A DNA stretch of 8,101 nucleotides from Flavobacteriaceae bacterium. GTDB taxonomy: Bacteria; Bacteroidota; Bacteroidia; Flavobacteriales; Flavobacteriaceae. The translations under genes and the position numbers were made by a program. Shown in pieces: positions 1 through 6,972 of the stretch. The notes below the pieces were generated by a model that saw nothing but the letters and a program-made list of their open reading frames with translations, was not told the DNA's origin and ran no database searches. The first letter of the stretch is position 1. Each line of letters opens with the position of its first letter. The DNA lies in the NCBI GenBank assembly GCA_023301205.1, contig JALZVC010000102.1:1-8101 (forward strand), read 5' to 3'.

Positions 1-320
1 ACAATCATTTACATTAGAAATTCCACAATCTTTTAATTGTAATAATGCTTTTCTTTAAGTTTTGCTAATTTTTCGTTTGTCTCACTTATGCCATTAATTA
101 TTTAGGTTGTTGTTACTATTACATCATAAATTTAGTGTTTTTTTTTATTTAAATCCCTTGCAAATAGGTATTTAAAATCACACCTTAGCTCGTACGAATA
201 CTTATATTTTCGATAATCTACACGCAACACTATATAAAATCTCTTATTTTAATTTGACACTACGCTGTATTAGTACTTCAGGTTAATGCGTATATTTGCA
301 CCTTTAAAAATTTTAGCCCA
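1..320. other. AT-rich upstream region without an intact gene
   Basis: This 320-base stretch precedes purB. All frames on both strands are broken by frequent stops and no start codon opens a convincing reading frame. It contains the purB promoter at its right end and an 8-bp palindrome, TCGTACGA, at 190-197. On the minus strand, two short adjacent frames at 36-101 and 1-54 read like lysine- and leucine-rich protein and could be joined by one extra A; this possible relic is described as a finding. No tRNA, terminator hairpin or repeat array was recognised here. Confidence 0.7.
291..298 (+). promoter_or_regulatory. purB promoter, -7 element TATATTTG
   Basis: TATATTTG matches the Bacteroidota -7 consensus TAnnTTTG exactly and lies 22 bases before the purB ATG. 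Transcription would start near 303-305, leaving a leader of under 20 bases. The expected -33 TTG/TTTG is poor: the nearest candidate at a reasonable distance is TTAG at 270-273, 17 bases upstream. TTGACA at 254-259 is too far away to pair with it. No Shine-Dalgarno sequence is visible, which is usual in this phylum. Confidence 0.6.
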
Positions 321-1664
321 ATGAGCCATCAAGCATTACAATCCATTTCACCTATTGACGGAAGATACGCGTCTAAAACCGCGTCTTTAATCCCCTTCTT
401 CTCAGAAGAAGCCTTAATAAAATATAGAGTACAAGTGGAGATCGAATATTTTATCGCCCTGGTAACTATCCCTTTACCGCAGTTAAGTGATTTTGACACG
501 GCACTATTTCCAGAACTTCGGAAATTATATAGCGAGTTTACTAGTGATGATGCTCAAAAGATTAAGGATATCGAGAAAGTAACAAATCACGATGTAAAAG
601 CGGTTGAATATTTTATCAAAGAAAAATTTGATGGATTAAATCTTGAGAAATACAAGGAGTTTATTCATTTTGGACTTACCTCTCAAGATATAAACAATAC
701 AGCAATACCGCTTTCATTAAAAGAAGCGATGAATGTAGTATATATTCCGTTATTTTTTGAACTAAAAGAAAAACTAAGCGGCCTCGTGACAGACTGGGCT
801 GAAATATCGATGTTGGCACGTACACACGGACAACCGGCCTCTCCTACTCGATTGGGTAAAGAGATACAGGTATTTGTAACCCGACTTGAAGAGCAGTTTG
901 ATTTATTAAACAATATTAAAAGTGCGGCAAAATTTGGCGGTGCTACCGGAAACTTTAATGCCCATAAAGTGGCCTACCCAGCCATAGACTGGAAAAGTTT
1001 CGGAACTGATTTTGTACACGACACCCTAGGATTACATCACTCCTTTCCTACGACACAGATTGAGCATTACGACCATATGGCAGCTTTGTTTGATTGCCTT
1101 AAACGTATTAACACCATCATATTAGATCTTGACAGAGACATCTGGACCTATGTATCTATGGATTATTTTAAACAAAGAATTAAAGAAGGAGAAGTAGGAT
1201 CTTCTGCGATGCCACACAAGGTAAACCCTATTGATTTTGAAAACAGTGAAGGAAATATCGGTATTGCAAATGCAATTTTCACACATCTTTCTGAAAAGTT
1301 ACCGGTAAGTAGATTGCAAAGAGATTTAACAGATAGCACAGTATTACGTAATATAGGTGTACCTATAGGACATACGCTTATTGCTTTTCAATCCACGATA
1401 AAAGGGCTTGGTAAATTGTTATTAAACAAAGTTAAGTTTGAGCAAGACCTAGAAAACAACTGGGCTGTGGTAGCAGAAGCTATCCAGACCATCTTAAGAC
1501 GAGAAGCATATCCTAATGCTTATGAAGCTTTAAAGGGGCTTACAAGAACTAACGAAGCCATTACTAAAACTTCAATGGCTAACTTTATTGAAACCCTTGA
1601 TGTTTCTGAAGCTGTGAAAAAAGAAATGCGCGCCGTGACACCAGCTAATTATACAGGAATCTGA
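321..1664 (+). CDS. purB: Adenylosuccinate lyase
   Basis: Cytosolic enzyme of purine synthesis. It removes fumarate from SAICAR to give AICAR and from adenylosuccinate to give AMP, so it serves both the IMP pathway and the AMP branch. The 447-residue protein is full length for the E. coli-type PurB (about 456 residues) and belongs to the fumarase/aspartase superfamily. The N-terminus has the family opening SPIDGRY (residues 10-16). HFGLTSQDINN (116-126) is the first conserved block; TRTHGQP-like ARTHGQPAS (166-174) carries the likely catalytic His169; the superfamily signature GSSAMPHKVNP (293-303) carries the mobile-loop serines 294/295. The ATG at 321 fits because the protein begins exactly at the family N-terminus and sits just after a -7 promoter element. 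It is apparently monocistronic, ending at a strong terminator shared with convergent pepD. Nothing is missing or disrupted. Confidence 0.97.
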   Translation: MSHQALQSISPIDGRYASKTASLIPFFSEEALIKYRVQVEIEYFIALVTIPLPQLSDFDTALFPELRKLYSEFTSDDAQKIKDIEKVTNHDVKAVEYFIKEKFDGLNLEKYKEFIHFGLTSQDINNTAIPLSLKEAMNVVYIPLFFELKEKLSGLVTDWAEISMLARTHGQPASPTRLGKEIQVFVTRLEEQFDLLNNIKSAAKFGGATGNFNAHKVAYPAIDWKSFGTDFVHDTLGLHHSFPTTQIEHYDHMAALFDCLKRINTIILDLDRDIWTYVSMDYFKQRIKEGEVGSSAMPHKVNPIDFENSEGNIGIANAIFTHLSEKLPVSRLQRDLTDSTVLRNIGVPIGHTLIAFQSTIKGLGKLLLNKVKFEQDLENNWAVVAEAIQTILRREAYPNAYEALKGLTRTNEAITKTSMANFIETLDVSEAVKKEMRAVTPANYTGI

Positions 1665-1669
1665 TTGCA

Positions 1670-1697
1670 GTTGGAAGTTGAAAGTTGGAAGTTGGAA
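1670..1697. repeat. Four tandem 7-bp units (GTTGGAA type)
   Basis: Beginning 5 bases after the purB stop, the 7-bp unit GTTGGAA occurs four times in a row, with the second copy changed to GTTGAAA, followed by GTA. It lies immediately before the terminator palindrome. The unit length suggests slippage-generated repeat tract. It lies outside any gene and no function can be read from it. Confidence 0.8.
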
Positions 1698-1698
1698 G

Positions 1699-1734
1699 TA
1701 AAAAAAAGCAGCGATATATCGCTGCTTTTTTTTA
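1699..1734. terminator. Bidirectional rho-independent terminator between purB and pepD
   Basis: An 18-bp perfect palindrome, GCAGCGATATATCGCTGC (1708-1725), is flanked by eight A on the left (1700-1707) and eight T on the right (1726-1733), with one further T/A pair outside (1699/1734). The whole 36-bp unit is self-complementary, so transcripts from either side form a GC-rich hairpin followed by a U-tract. It lies 34 bases after the purB stop and 44 bases beyond the pepD stop, so it can end both convergent genes. Confidence 0.93.
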
Positions 1735-1778
1735 TTTATGGGTAACTCAACTTTTGTTTATTTGAAAAATCATTAAAC

Positions 1779-3239
1779 TTACGCAGCTTTTACTGGAATG
1801 TTTTTTAATATCTCAATTACAAAACCCCAATACTTCTGCGCAGAAGAAATACTTGCTCGCTCGTCTGGTGAATGCGCTCCTTTAATGGTTGGACCAAAAG
1901 AAATCATATCCATTTCTGGATAATTTTTACCTAAAATACCACATTCTAATCCTGCGTGACACGCAGCTACGTGTGGCTTCTCATTGTTGATTTTTGTGTA
2001 TAAAGCTTCCATTACTTTTAAGATAGGACTGTCCATATTAGGCGCCCATCCTGGGTATTCTCCAGCAAAGTCAACATCACAACCTCCCATAGTAAAGGCA
2101 GCTCTTAGTGTGTTTGCAAGATCATCTTTAGAAGACTCAACAGAAGATCGTGTTAAACAAGCAATCTTCATTTTCCCGTCTGCTACTATAATTTTTGCAA
2201 TATTGTTAGAAGTCTCTACAAGGTCTGCAATGGCAGGACTCATTCTAAAAACACCATTGTGTGCAGCATATACCATATGTATTAAAGCAGTTTGTGCTTC
2301 TTTAGATAACACCTTAGTTGCAGCTGTTGTTTCTTCAATAGCGATTTCTAGATTTGGTTCTAGGGAGCTATATTCTTGTTTTATTTTTTCTTCTATACTT
2401 TTAACTGCTCCAGTAAATGCGCTCTTGTTGTTATTAGACACTACTACGTGACAAACACTTTCTCTTGGGATTGCATTACGTAAACTACCGCCTTTTAATG
2501 CAGCAATATGAACTAAACCTTCACTTGCGTGCAGTACTCTGTTCATCATTTTGTTTGCATTACCTAGACCTTTAATGATATCCATCCCACTGTGACCACC
2601 TTGTAACCCTTTTACAGTAATAGTATAGGTTTTAGAATCACTTGGAGCTGCAACTTCTTCATAGGTTCTTGTTGCCGTAACATCTACTCCACCAGCACAA
2701 CCTACTCCTATCTCGTCATCTTCTTCTGTATCGAGGTTTAATAAAATATCTCCTGTAAGCACACCACCTTTAAGGCCCATTGCACCTGTCATTCCTGTTT
2801 CTTCATCAATTGTAAATAGTGCTTCTATTGCAGGGTGTTCGATAGTTTTACTTTCTAAAACTGCCATTATTGTTGCTACTCCTAGCCCATTATCTGCTCC
2901 AAGTGTTGTTCCTTTTGCACGTACCCAATCTCCATCTACATGCATCTCGATACCTTGCGTATCAAAGTCAAACTCGGTGTCATTATTTTTTTGATGCACC
3001 ATATCTAAGTGTGATTGCATCACTACTTTTTTTCGGTTTTCTAGTCCCGCTGTGGCCGGTTTACAAATAATCACGTTACCTACTTCATCTTTAATAGTCT
3101 TCAAACCTAGATTATTTCCGAAGTCTATCATAAATTGAATTACACGTTCTTCCTTTTTAGAAGGGCGAGGTACAGCGTTTAGATCTGCAAATTTATTCCA
3201 GAGCTCTTTTGGTTCTAGGTTGCGTATGGCTTGGTTCAT
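1779..3239 (-). CDS. pepD: Cytosol non-specific dipeptidase / aminoacyl-histidine dipeptidase (M20 family)
   Basis: Cytosolic zinc peptidase of family M20 that splits unblocked dipeptides, including Xaa-His, recycling amino acids. The 486 residues match the usual PepD length. All expected metal and catalytic positions can be seen: SHLDM (His77 ligand, Asp79), GADNG (Asp116 bridging ligand), DEETGMTG (Glu146 general base, Glu147 ligand), NLDTEE (Asp170 ligand) and GAHSPDE (His456 ligand). GGHSGMD (214-220), inside the lid/dimerisation domain, is also typical. The E. coli-type numbering differs by only 3-5 residues, so the enzyme should be active. The ATG at 3239 gives the normal N-terminus, without a signal peptide. 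It is divergent from the DUF3810 gene and convergent with purB; its own promoter is proposed at 3251-3282. The antisense frames within it, including a long one at 1984-2451, are shadows. Confidence 0.96.
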   Translation of the reverse strand: MNQAIRNLEPKELWNKFADLNAVPRPSKKEERVIQFMIDFGNNLGLKTIKDEVGNVIICKPATAGLENRKKVVMQSHLDMVHQKNNDTEFDFDTQGIEMHVDGDWVRAKGTTLGADNGLGVATIMAVLESKTIEHPAIEALFTIDEETGMTGAMGLKGGVLTGDILLNLDTEEDDEIGVGCAGGVDVTATRTYEEVAAPSDSKTYTITVKGLQGGHSGMDIIKGLGNANKMMNRVLHASEGLVHIAALKGGSLRNAIPRESVCHVVVSNNNKSAFTGAVKSIEEKIKQEYSSLEPNLEIAIEETTAATKVLSKEAQTALIHMVYAAHNGVFRMSPAIADLVETSNNIAKIIVADGKMKIACLTRSSVESSKDDLANTLRAAFTMGGCDVDFAGEYPGWAPNMDSPILKVMEALYTKINNEKPHVAACHAGLECGILGKNYPEMDMISFGPTIKGAHSPDERASISSAQKYWGFVIEILKNIPVKAA

Positions 3240-3250
3240 TTGTTTTTATT

Positions 3251-3282
3251 AAAATTTATATCCTTTGTATATAGAGAACAAA
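3251..3282 (-). promoter_or_regulatory. Candidate pepD promoter (-33 TTTG, -7 TAAATTTT)
   Basis: Read on the minus strand, TTTG (3282-3279) is followed after 20 bases by TAAATTTT (3258-3251), one mismatch from TAnnTTTG and within the usual Bacteroidota spacing. The -7 box ends 11 bases before the pepD ATG, implying a very short leader. Support comes only from motif match and position. Confidence 0.4.
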
Positions 3283-3284
3283 GT

Positions 3285-3296
3285 TAAACATGTTTA
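3285..3296. promoter_or_regulatory. 12-bp perfect palindrome in the pepD/DUF3810 divergent region
   Basis: TAAACATGTTTA is fully self-complementary and lies directly upstream of the proposed pepD -33 element, between two divergent genes. A dimeric regulator could bind there, but no regulator is known from the sequence and AT-rich palindromes arise by chance. Confidence 0.25.
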
Positions 3297-3429
3297 GTAC
3301 TTTTATCAGCATTATAACAAATGTATAACATAGTTCACGTACAATTTTCCACTTTTTTTTGTAAAATTACACTTTATACAATTGAGTACAGAAATAGCCA
3401 CAAGCACACAAAAACTAATACTAGTATAC

Positions 3430-4500
3430 ATGAAGCAACGCCGAACCTCTGTTATCCTCTCGGTTTTATTAATCGTTCAGGTTTTTGTGTTACAGTTGCT
3501 AAAACACTTTCCAGCGTTTGTAGAAACCTACTATAGTACTGGCCTCTACCCAATTATTTCTAAAACATCGCGCTACCTTTTTGGCTGGGTTCCTTTTTCT
3601 GTGGGAGACCTGTTCTATACCCTTATTACTATATATGCCTTACGATGGATTTATAAAAACATAAGACGGTTACGTAGAGAACCACTAAAGTTTATCCTTG
3701 ACATCACAGCAAGTGTGAGCATTGTTTATTTTATGTTTCATATACTCTGGGGTCTCAATTATTATAGAATGCCCTTGCATACATCTATTGGTATTGACAA
3801 TGAGTACACCACAGAAGAACTTGTTACCATGACCGAGCGCTTTGTGAAAAAAGCCAATGCTATGCATCGACTACTGGGATATCAAGATTCTGTTAAAATT
3901 GATCTTCCGTACGCTCAAGAAGAAATTTTTAACCGAACCCAAAATGGTTATAATAATGTAAAAGCAGAATTCCCAATGCTTACGTATTCCCCGATTAGTC
4001 TTAAAAAAAGTGGCTGGAGCCTGGGGTTAACTATTATGGGCTATAGCGGTTATCTTAATCCATTCTCTAATGAAGCACAGGTAAATAATCTAATTAAGAC
4101 CTATAAGTTTCCTGTGGTGAGCGCTCACGAAGTAGCACACCAGATAGGATATGCAGCAGAAAATGAAGCTAACTTTATTGCCGCGCTTACTACTGTTAAC
4201 AATGATGATGTTTATATACAGTATGCAGGCTATATTTTTGCGCTGCGTTATTTAGTAAACGAAGTTGCGCGTAGAGATATAGATAAATATCACGAATTAT
4301 TAGAAACTATTAACCCAGGTATTCTTGCAAGCTATAAAGAGATGCGTGATTTTTGGGAAAGCTATGAAAATCCGTTTGAAGTTGTCTCTAAATATTTTTA
4401 CGACGGCTATTTACAAGCAAATAATGTAAGTGGCGGGATAAAAAGCTATAGTTATATGGTGGCACTGGTTATCAATTATTATGGAGATAAGGAGTTGTAA
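3430..4500 (+). CDS. DUF3810-type membrane-anchored putative zinc metallopeptidase
   Basis: Resembles the uncharacterised DUF3810 family. From ATG 3430 the protein has 356 residues. Residues about 6-22, 57-75 and 90-108 are hydrophobic and look like three membrane segments, with arginine/lysine-rich stretches (MKQRR at the start; RRLRRE near 79-84) that should face the cytoplasm. The remainder is a soluble domain with HEVAHQ (233-238), a classic HExxH zinc site, followed by ENEANF, whose Glu246 is a likely third ligand. This is the family hallmark and suggests a membrane-tethered peptidase; the substrate is unknown. An in-frame TTG at 3382 would add 16 residues (STEIATST...), but these are polar, would sit before the natural Met-Lys-Gln-Arg-Arg membrane-anchor start, and the TTG overlaps a possible -7 box (TACAATTG, 3377-3384), so I prefer 3430. 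It is divergent from pepD and 99 bases upstream of the AraC gene. Confidence 0.85.
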   Translation: MKQRRTSVILSVLLIVQVFVLQLLKHFPAFVETYYSTGLYPIISKTSRYLFGWVPFSVGDLFYTLITIYALRWIYKNIRRLRREPLKFILDITASVSIVYFMFHILWGLNYYRMPLHTSIGIDNEYTTEELVTMTERFVKKANAMHRLLGYQDSVKIDLPYAQEEIFNRTQNGYNNVKAEFPMLTYSPISLKKSGWSLGLTIMGYSGYLNPFSNEAQVNNLIKTYKFPVVSAHEVAHQIGYAAENEANFIAALTTVNNDDVYIQYAGYIFALRYLVNEVARRDIDKYHELLETINPGILASYKEMRDFWESYENPFEVVSKYFYDGYLQANNVSGGIKSYSYMVALVINYYGDKEL

Positions 4501-4563
4501 ATAAAAAGGAATAGACTTAATTGTCATTAACCAAAGAAGCAATTTTTAAAGTATTCAAAACGT

Positions 4564-4591
4564 AATATTCTGAACTTATAAAATATTGAAC
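4564..4591 (+). promoter_or_regulatory. Direct repeat before the AraC-type gene, possible autoregulatory site
   Basis: AATATTCTGAAC (4564-4575) is followed by AATATTGAAC (4582-4591), the second copy lacking the central CT. The copies start 18 bases apart and end 8 bases before the ATG of the AraC-family gene. AraC-type regulators commonly bind direct half-sites near their own promoters, so this may be an operator. The region is very AT-rich and the match may be chance. No convincing TAnnTTTG box was found in the 99-base gap. Confidence 0.25.
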
Positions 4592-4599
4592 AAATACAA

Positions 4600-5373
4600 A
4601 TGAAATTAGAGGGTTTAGAATATATATCAATAGAAAATCAAACTACTGAATTTCCAAAACACTTTCATGAAACGTTTTGTATTTCTCTAATACATAAAGG
4701 AATTGAACAAATTGATTTTGAAAATCAAAGCCTTTTTAGCGAGGCTGGTAATATATCTATAACAAACCCTTTTGAAATACATTCTAATCCAATACTCGAC
4801 AATAAATCTCAATTAAAATTTGACACGATTTACATTCCTAGTGAATTAATGAAAAATATTTTAAATGGAAAAGACATTAAATTTATTAACCGAAAAATAG
4901 ATAGTGGCACAGCAAATTCGTTGTTTATCAAACTTATTAATGCTATTGACAGCCAAAATCCTGAAAATATTAAGCTTTATTTAATACAATTTGTAGACAC
5001 TTTGAAACCTTACTCGCAAGAAAACGAGATAGGGTATTCAGATTTAAATCTAAGTAGTTTTCATAAAATCAATAGTTACATTGAAAATAATATTCAAGAA
5101 AAATTTAACCTAAGTGAATTATCAAAAATTGCAAATATTAACAAATTTGGATTTTCTAAAAAATTTAAGGCATCAACAGGTATGTCTCCAATTAATTACA
5201 TACTAATGAAAAAAGCATTTTCAAGTAAGAAGTTAATTAACTCAAATACAGAACTTACATCAATAGCATATCAATATAATTTTACAGATTTAGCACATTT
5301 TTCTAAAACTTTTAAGCGCTTTATTGGGGTTTCGCCCCAGTTTTATAAGGAAAGTATTATTGAAAAAGCATAA
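4600..5373 (+). CDS. AraC family transcriptional regulator
   Basis: A 257-residue DNA-binding regulator with the usual two-part design. The N-terminal part resembles the AraC ligand-binding cupin: FPKHFHETFCISLIHKG (18-34) with His21 and His23, then GNISITNPFEIHSN (50-63). The C-terminal part (about 155-257) contains two helix-turn-helix units: LSELSKIANINKFGFSKKFK (171-190) and the second around TSIAYQYNFTDLAHFSKTFKR (220-240), ending with the family motif GVSPQFYK (243-250). The length and domain order are complete. The inducer cannot be deduced. It lies upstream of and in the same direction as the S41 peptidase gene (64 bases to ATG 5438), which is its most likely target besides itself. 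Hand-counted lines inside it contain about 18-28 percent G+C, lower than lines counted in purB, pepD and the DUF3810 gene (about 35-47), which hints at separate ancestry. Confidence 0.93.
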   Translation: MKLEGLEYISIENQTTEFPKHFHETFCISLIHKGIEQIDFENQSLFSEAGNISITNPFEIHSNPILDNKSQLKFDTIYIPSELMKNILNGKDIKFINRKIDSGTANSLFIKLINAIDSQNPENIKLYLIQFVDTLKPYSQENEIGYSDLNLSSFHKINSYIENNIQEKFNLSELSKIANINKFGFSKKFKASTGMSPINYILMKKAFSSKKLINSNTELTSIAYQYNFTDLAHFSKTFKRFIGVSPQFYKESIIEKA

Positions 5374-5411
5374 TTACCAACATTATACAAGCGCCAATAG
5401 GAATGCCTAAT

Positions 5412-5419
5412 TAAATTTG
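5412..5419 (+). promoter_or_regulatory. Candidate S41 peptidase promoter, -7 element TAAATTTG
   Basis: TAAATTTG is an exact match to the Bacteroidota -7 pattern TAnnTTTG and ends 18 bases before ATG 5438. No TTG/TTTG is present at the usual -33 distance, so activation by a regulator would be plausible, and an AraC-type regulator is encoded just upstream; that link is inference. The box overlaps the in-frame TTG at 5417, which argues against that TTG being a start codon. Confidence 0.45.
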
Positions 5420-5437
5420 AGAAAAATTAATACTCAA

Positions 5438-6952
5438 ATGAAAAATCTAACTTATTTATCCCTCTTCTTTTTAATAACATCTAATATATCTCTTGCGCAA
5501 TCTCTAGAAGATGCTTTCTCTCAAAAGAAAATGAAAGAAGATTTATCTATTTTTAAGGAGATTAGAATAAAAGGAAATTCTGGTTTATATAAATACCGAA
5601 CAAAAAAACAGATTGATAGTATTTACGATTGGGCAGAAAATGAAATTAGTACGCTTTCTAACTATAGAGGTTTTTATAATATAATATGCACATTAACAGA
5701 TTTTGAAGGAAGTGCACATAACGATACCTATTTAACAGAAAAATTAAAGAAATCTTTAAAAATCGAAGAAGACGGTTATTTTCCTTTTCCTGTAAAATGG
5801 ATAGATGGAAAATGGATTATTAACTTTAGTGAAGGAGACATTCCATTAGGCGCAGAAATAGTTTCTGTCAATAATGAGAAAATTGAACAGGTTATAACAA
5901 ACCTATACAAATACTACACTACAGATGGAGTAAACACAACAGGAAAACGAATAGGTTTAGGAATTCATTTCAGTAAATATTATCGTTTACATTACGGTCT
6001 AAGCAATCAGTTTACAATAGAATATAAAACTAACACATCAAATAAAATCAACAGAGCAACCCTTAAAAGTATCGGGTATATAGGGTATTATAGAAATTTT
6101 TTAAATCGATATTCAGAACCATATGATAATGTCAAGTACAAAAGTTGGAAAAATAATGAGATCTATGACTACAAAACTATAAATAAAGAAACCGGTATTT
6201 TAACTATAAATAGTTTTTCTATTGGGAATGAGAAAAACCCTAGACACTTTAAGTATGTTGCATTTTTAGATAGTGTTTTTGCAAGTATTAAGAATAATCA
6301 AATTAAAAATTTAATTGTTGACGTTCGTAATAACGGTGGAGGAACAGATCCAAATGATTTAGTAACATATTCCTATTTAACAAACCGTAACTTTTCAGAA
6401 AACAAAGAAGCTTGGATTAGTTTTAAAAAAATACCCTTTCTGAAATATTATGACAGCAAATATCCGTTCTTTTTAAGAGCTTTGGGGGTGGGAAGATATA
6501 ATAACGAATTTCAAAAGGTGTTTCCAGAAGAAAAAGATGGAAAATTTTATCAAAACGCAACCAGTGCTGATCACCTAGTAAGAAAACCGAATCAAAATGC
6601 ATTTAACGGAAAAGTGTATTTACTTATTAGTCCTAGAGTAGCTTCTGCCGGTAGTTTGTTTGCAGCAATGGTCGCAGGAAATAAAAATACCGTAGTCATT
6701 GGAGAAGAGACTTTAGGAGGATATTACGGGCATAACGGACATTCAGGTTTAGAATATATACTACCTAATTCTAAACTTGGCATTAGTTTTTCTGTCGTTA
6801 ATTTAGAACAAGATGTTCCAAAAAAAGAAAACCAAATCTATGGTAGAGGATTAGTTCCAGACTACAATGTAACTCAAAAATTTGAGGACTACTTGCAACA
6901 AGAAGATACACAGATGAATTTTGTGCAAGATCTAATAACAAAACGTGATTGA
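5438..6952 (+). CDS. Secreted S41-family (C-terminal processing/tricorn-like) serine peptidase
   Basis: From ATG 5438 the protein has 504 residues. The start is a typical signal peptide: Lys2, a hydrophobic core (about 4-14), and the cleavage motif SLA-Q at 18-21, so the mature enzyme should be exported. An in-frame TTG at 5417 would add seven residues but overlaps a -7 promoter box. An N-terminal helical domain (about 30-100) is followed by a PDZ-like strand (IPLGAEIVSVNN, 135-146) and the S41 fold: NLIVDVRNNGGG (291-302) and SPRVASAGSLFAA (398-410), with Ser403 the probable nucleophile. The residue after SAG, often Glu in this family (SAGE/SASE), is Ser here, and the GEETLGG segment lacks the Lys of CtpA-type Ser/Lys enzymes, pointing to the tricorn-like subgroup or altered activity. 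No type IX secretion sorting domain is seen at the C-terminus. The substrate is unknown. It follows the AraC gene and converges with the nitroreductase gene, with 44 bases between and no clear terminator. Confidence 0.88.
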   Translation: MKNLTYLSLFFLITSNISLAQSLEDAFSQKKMKEDLSIFKEIRIKGNSGLYKYRTKKQIDSIYDWAENEISTLSNYRGFYNIICTLTDFEGSAHNDTYLTEKLKKSLKIEEDGYFPFPVKWIDGKWIINFSEGDIPLGAEIVSVNNEKIEQVITNLYKYYTTDGVNTTGKRIGLGIHFSKYYRLHYGLSNQFTIEYKTNTSNKINRATLKSIGYIGYYRNFLNRYSEPYDNVKYKSWKNNEIYDYKTINKETGILTINSFSIGNEKNPRHFKYVAFLDSVFASIKNNQIKNLIVDVRNNGGGTDPNDLVTYSYLTNRNFSENKEAWISFKKIPFLKYYDSKYPFFLRALGVGRYNNEFQKVFPEEKDGKFYQNATSADHLVRKPNQNAFNGKVYLLISPRVASAGSLFAAMVAGNKNTVVIGEETLGGYYGHNGHSGLEYILPNSKLGISFSVVNLEQDVPKKENQIYGRGLVPDYNVTQKFEDYLQQEDTQMNFVQDLITKRD

Positions 6953-6972
6953 TTAAAAGTGATGTTAAAAAT

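Noticed and set aside
254..259. TTGACA resembling a sigma-70 -35 box before purB
   Set aside because: No -10 box lies at 16-18 bases, and the Bacteroidota primary sigma factor does not use this arrangement; it is 31 bases from the exact -7 element.
1984..2451. 155-codon open frame on the plus strand inside pepD
   Set aside because: It is antisense to a complete, motif-rich PepD and its translation has no recognisable family features; other antisense or overlapping frames at 683-913, 2870-3070, 3685-3867 and 6798-7007 were dismissed for the same reason.
3321..3536. 71-codon open frame overlapping the 5' end of the DUF3810 gene
   Set aside because: It is in another frame of a well-supported gene, its peptide is unlike any family I know, and most of it lies in the intergenic region.
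5374..5437. Integron attC site between the AraC and S41 genes
   Set aside because: No paired RYYYAAC/GTTRRRY core sites or long imperfect hairpin could be drawn, and no integrase is in the window; only short boundary similarities remain, kept as a low-confidence finding.
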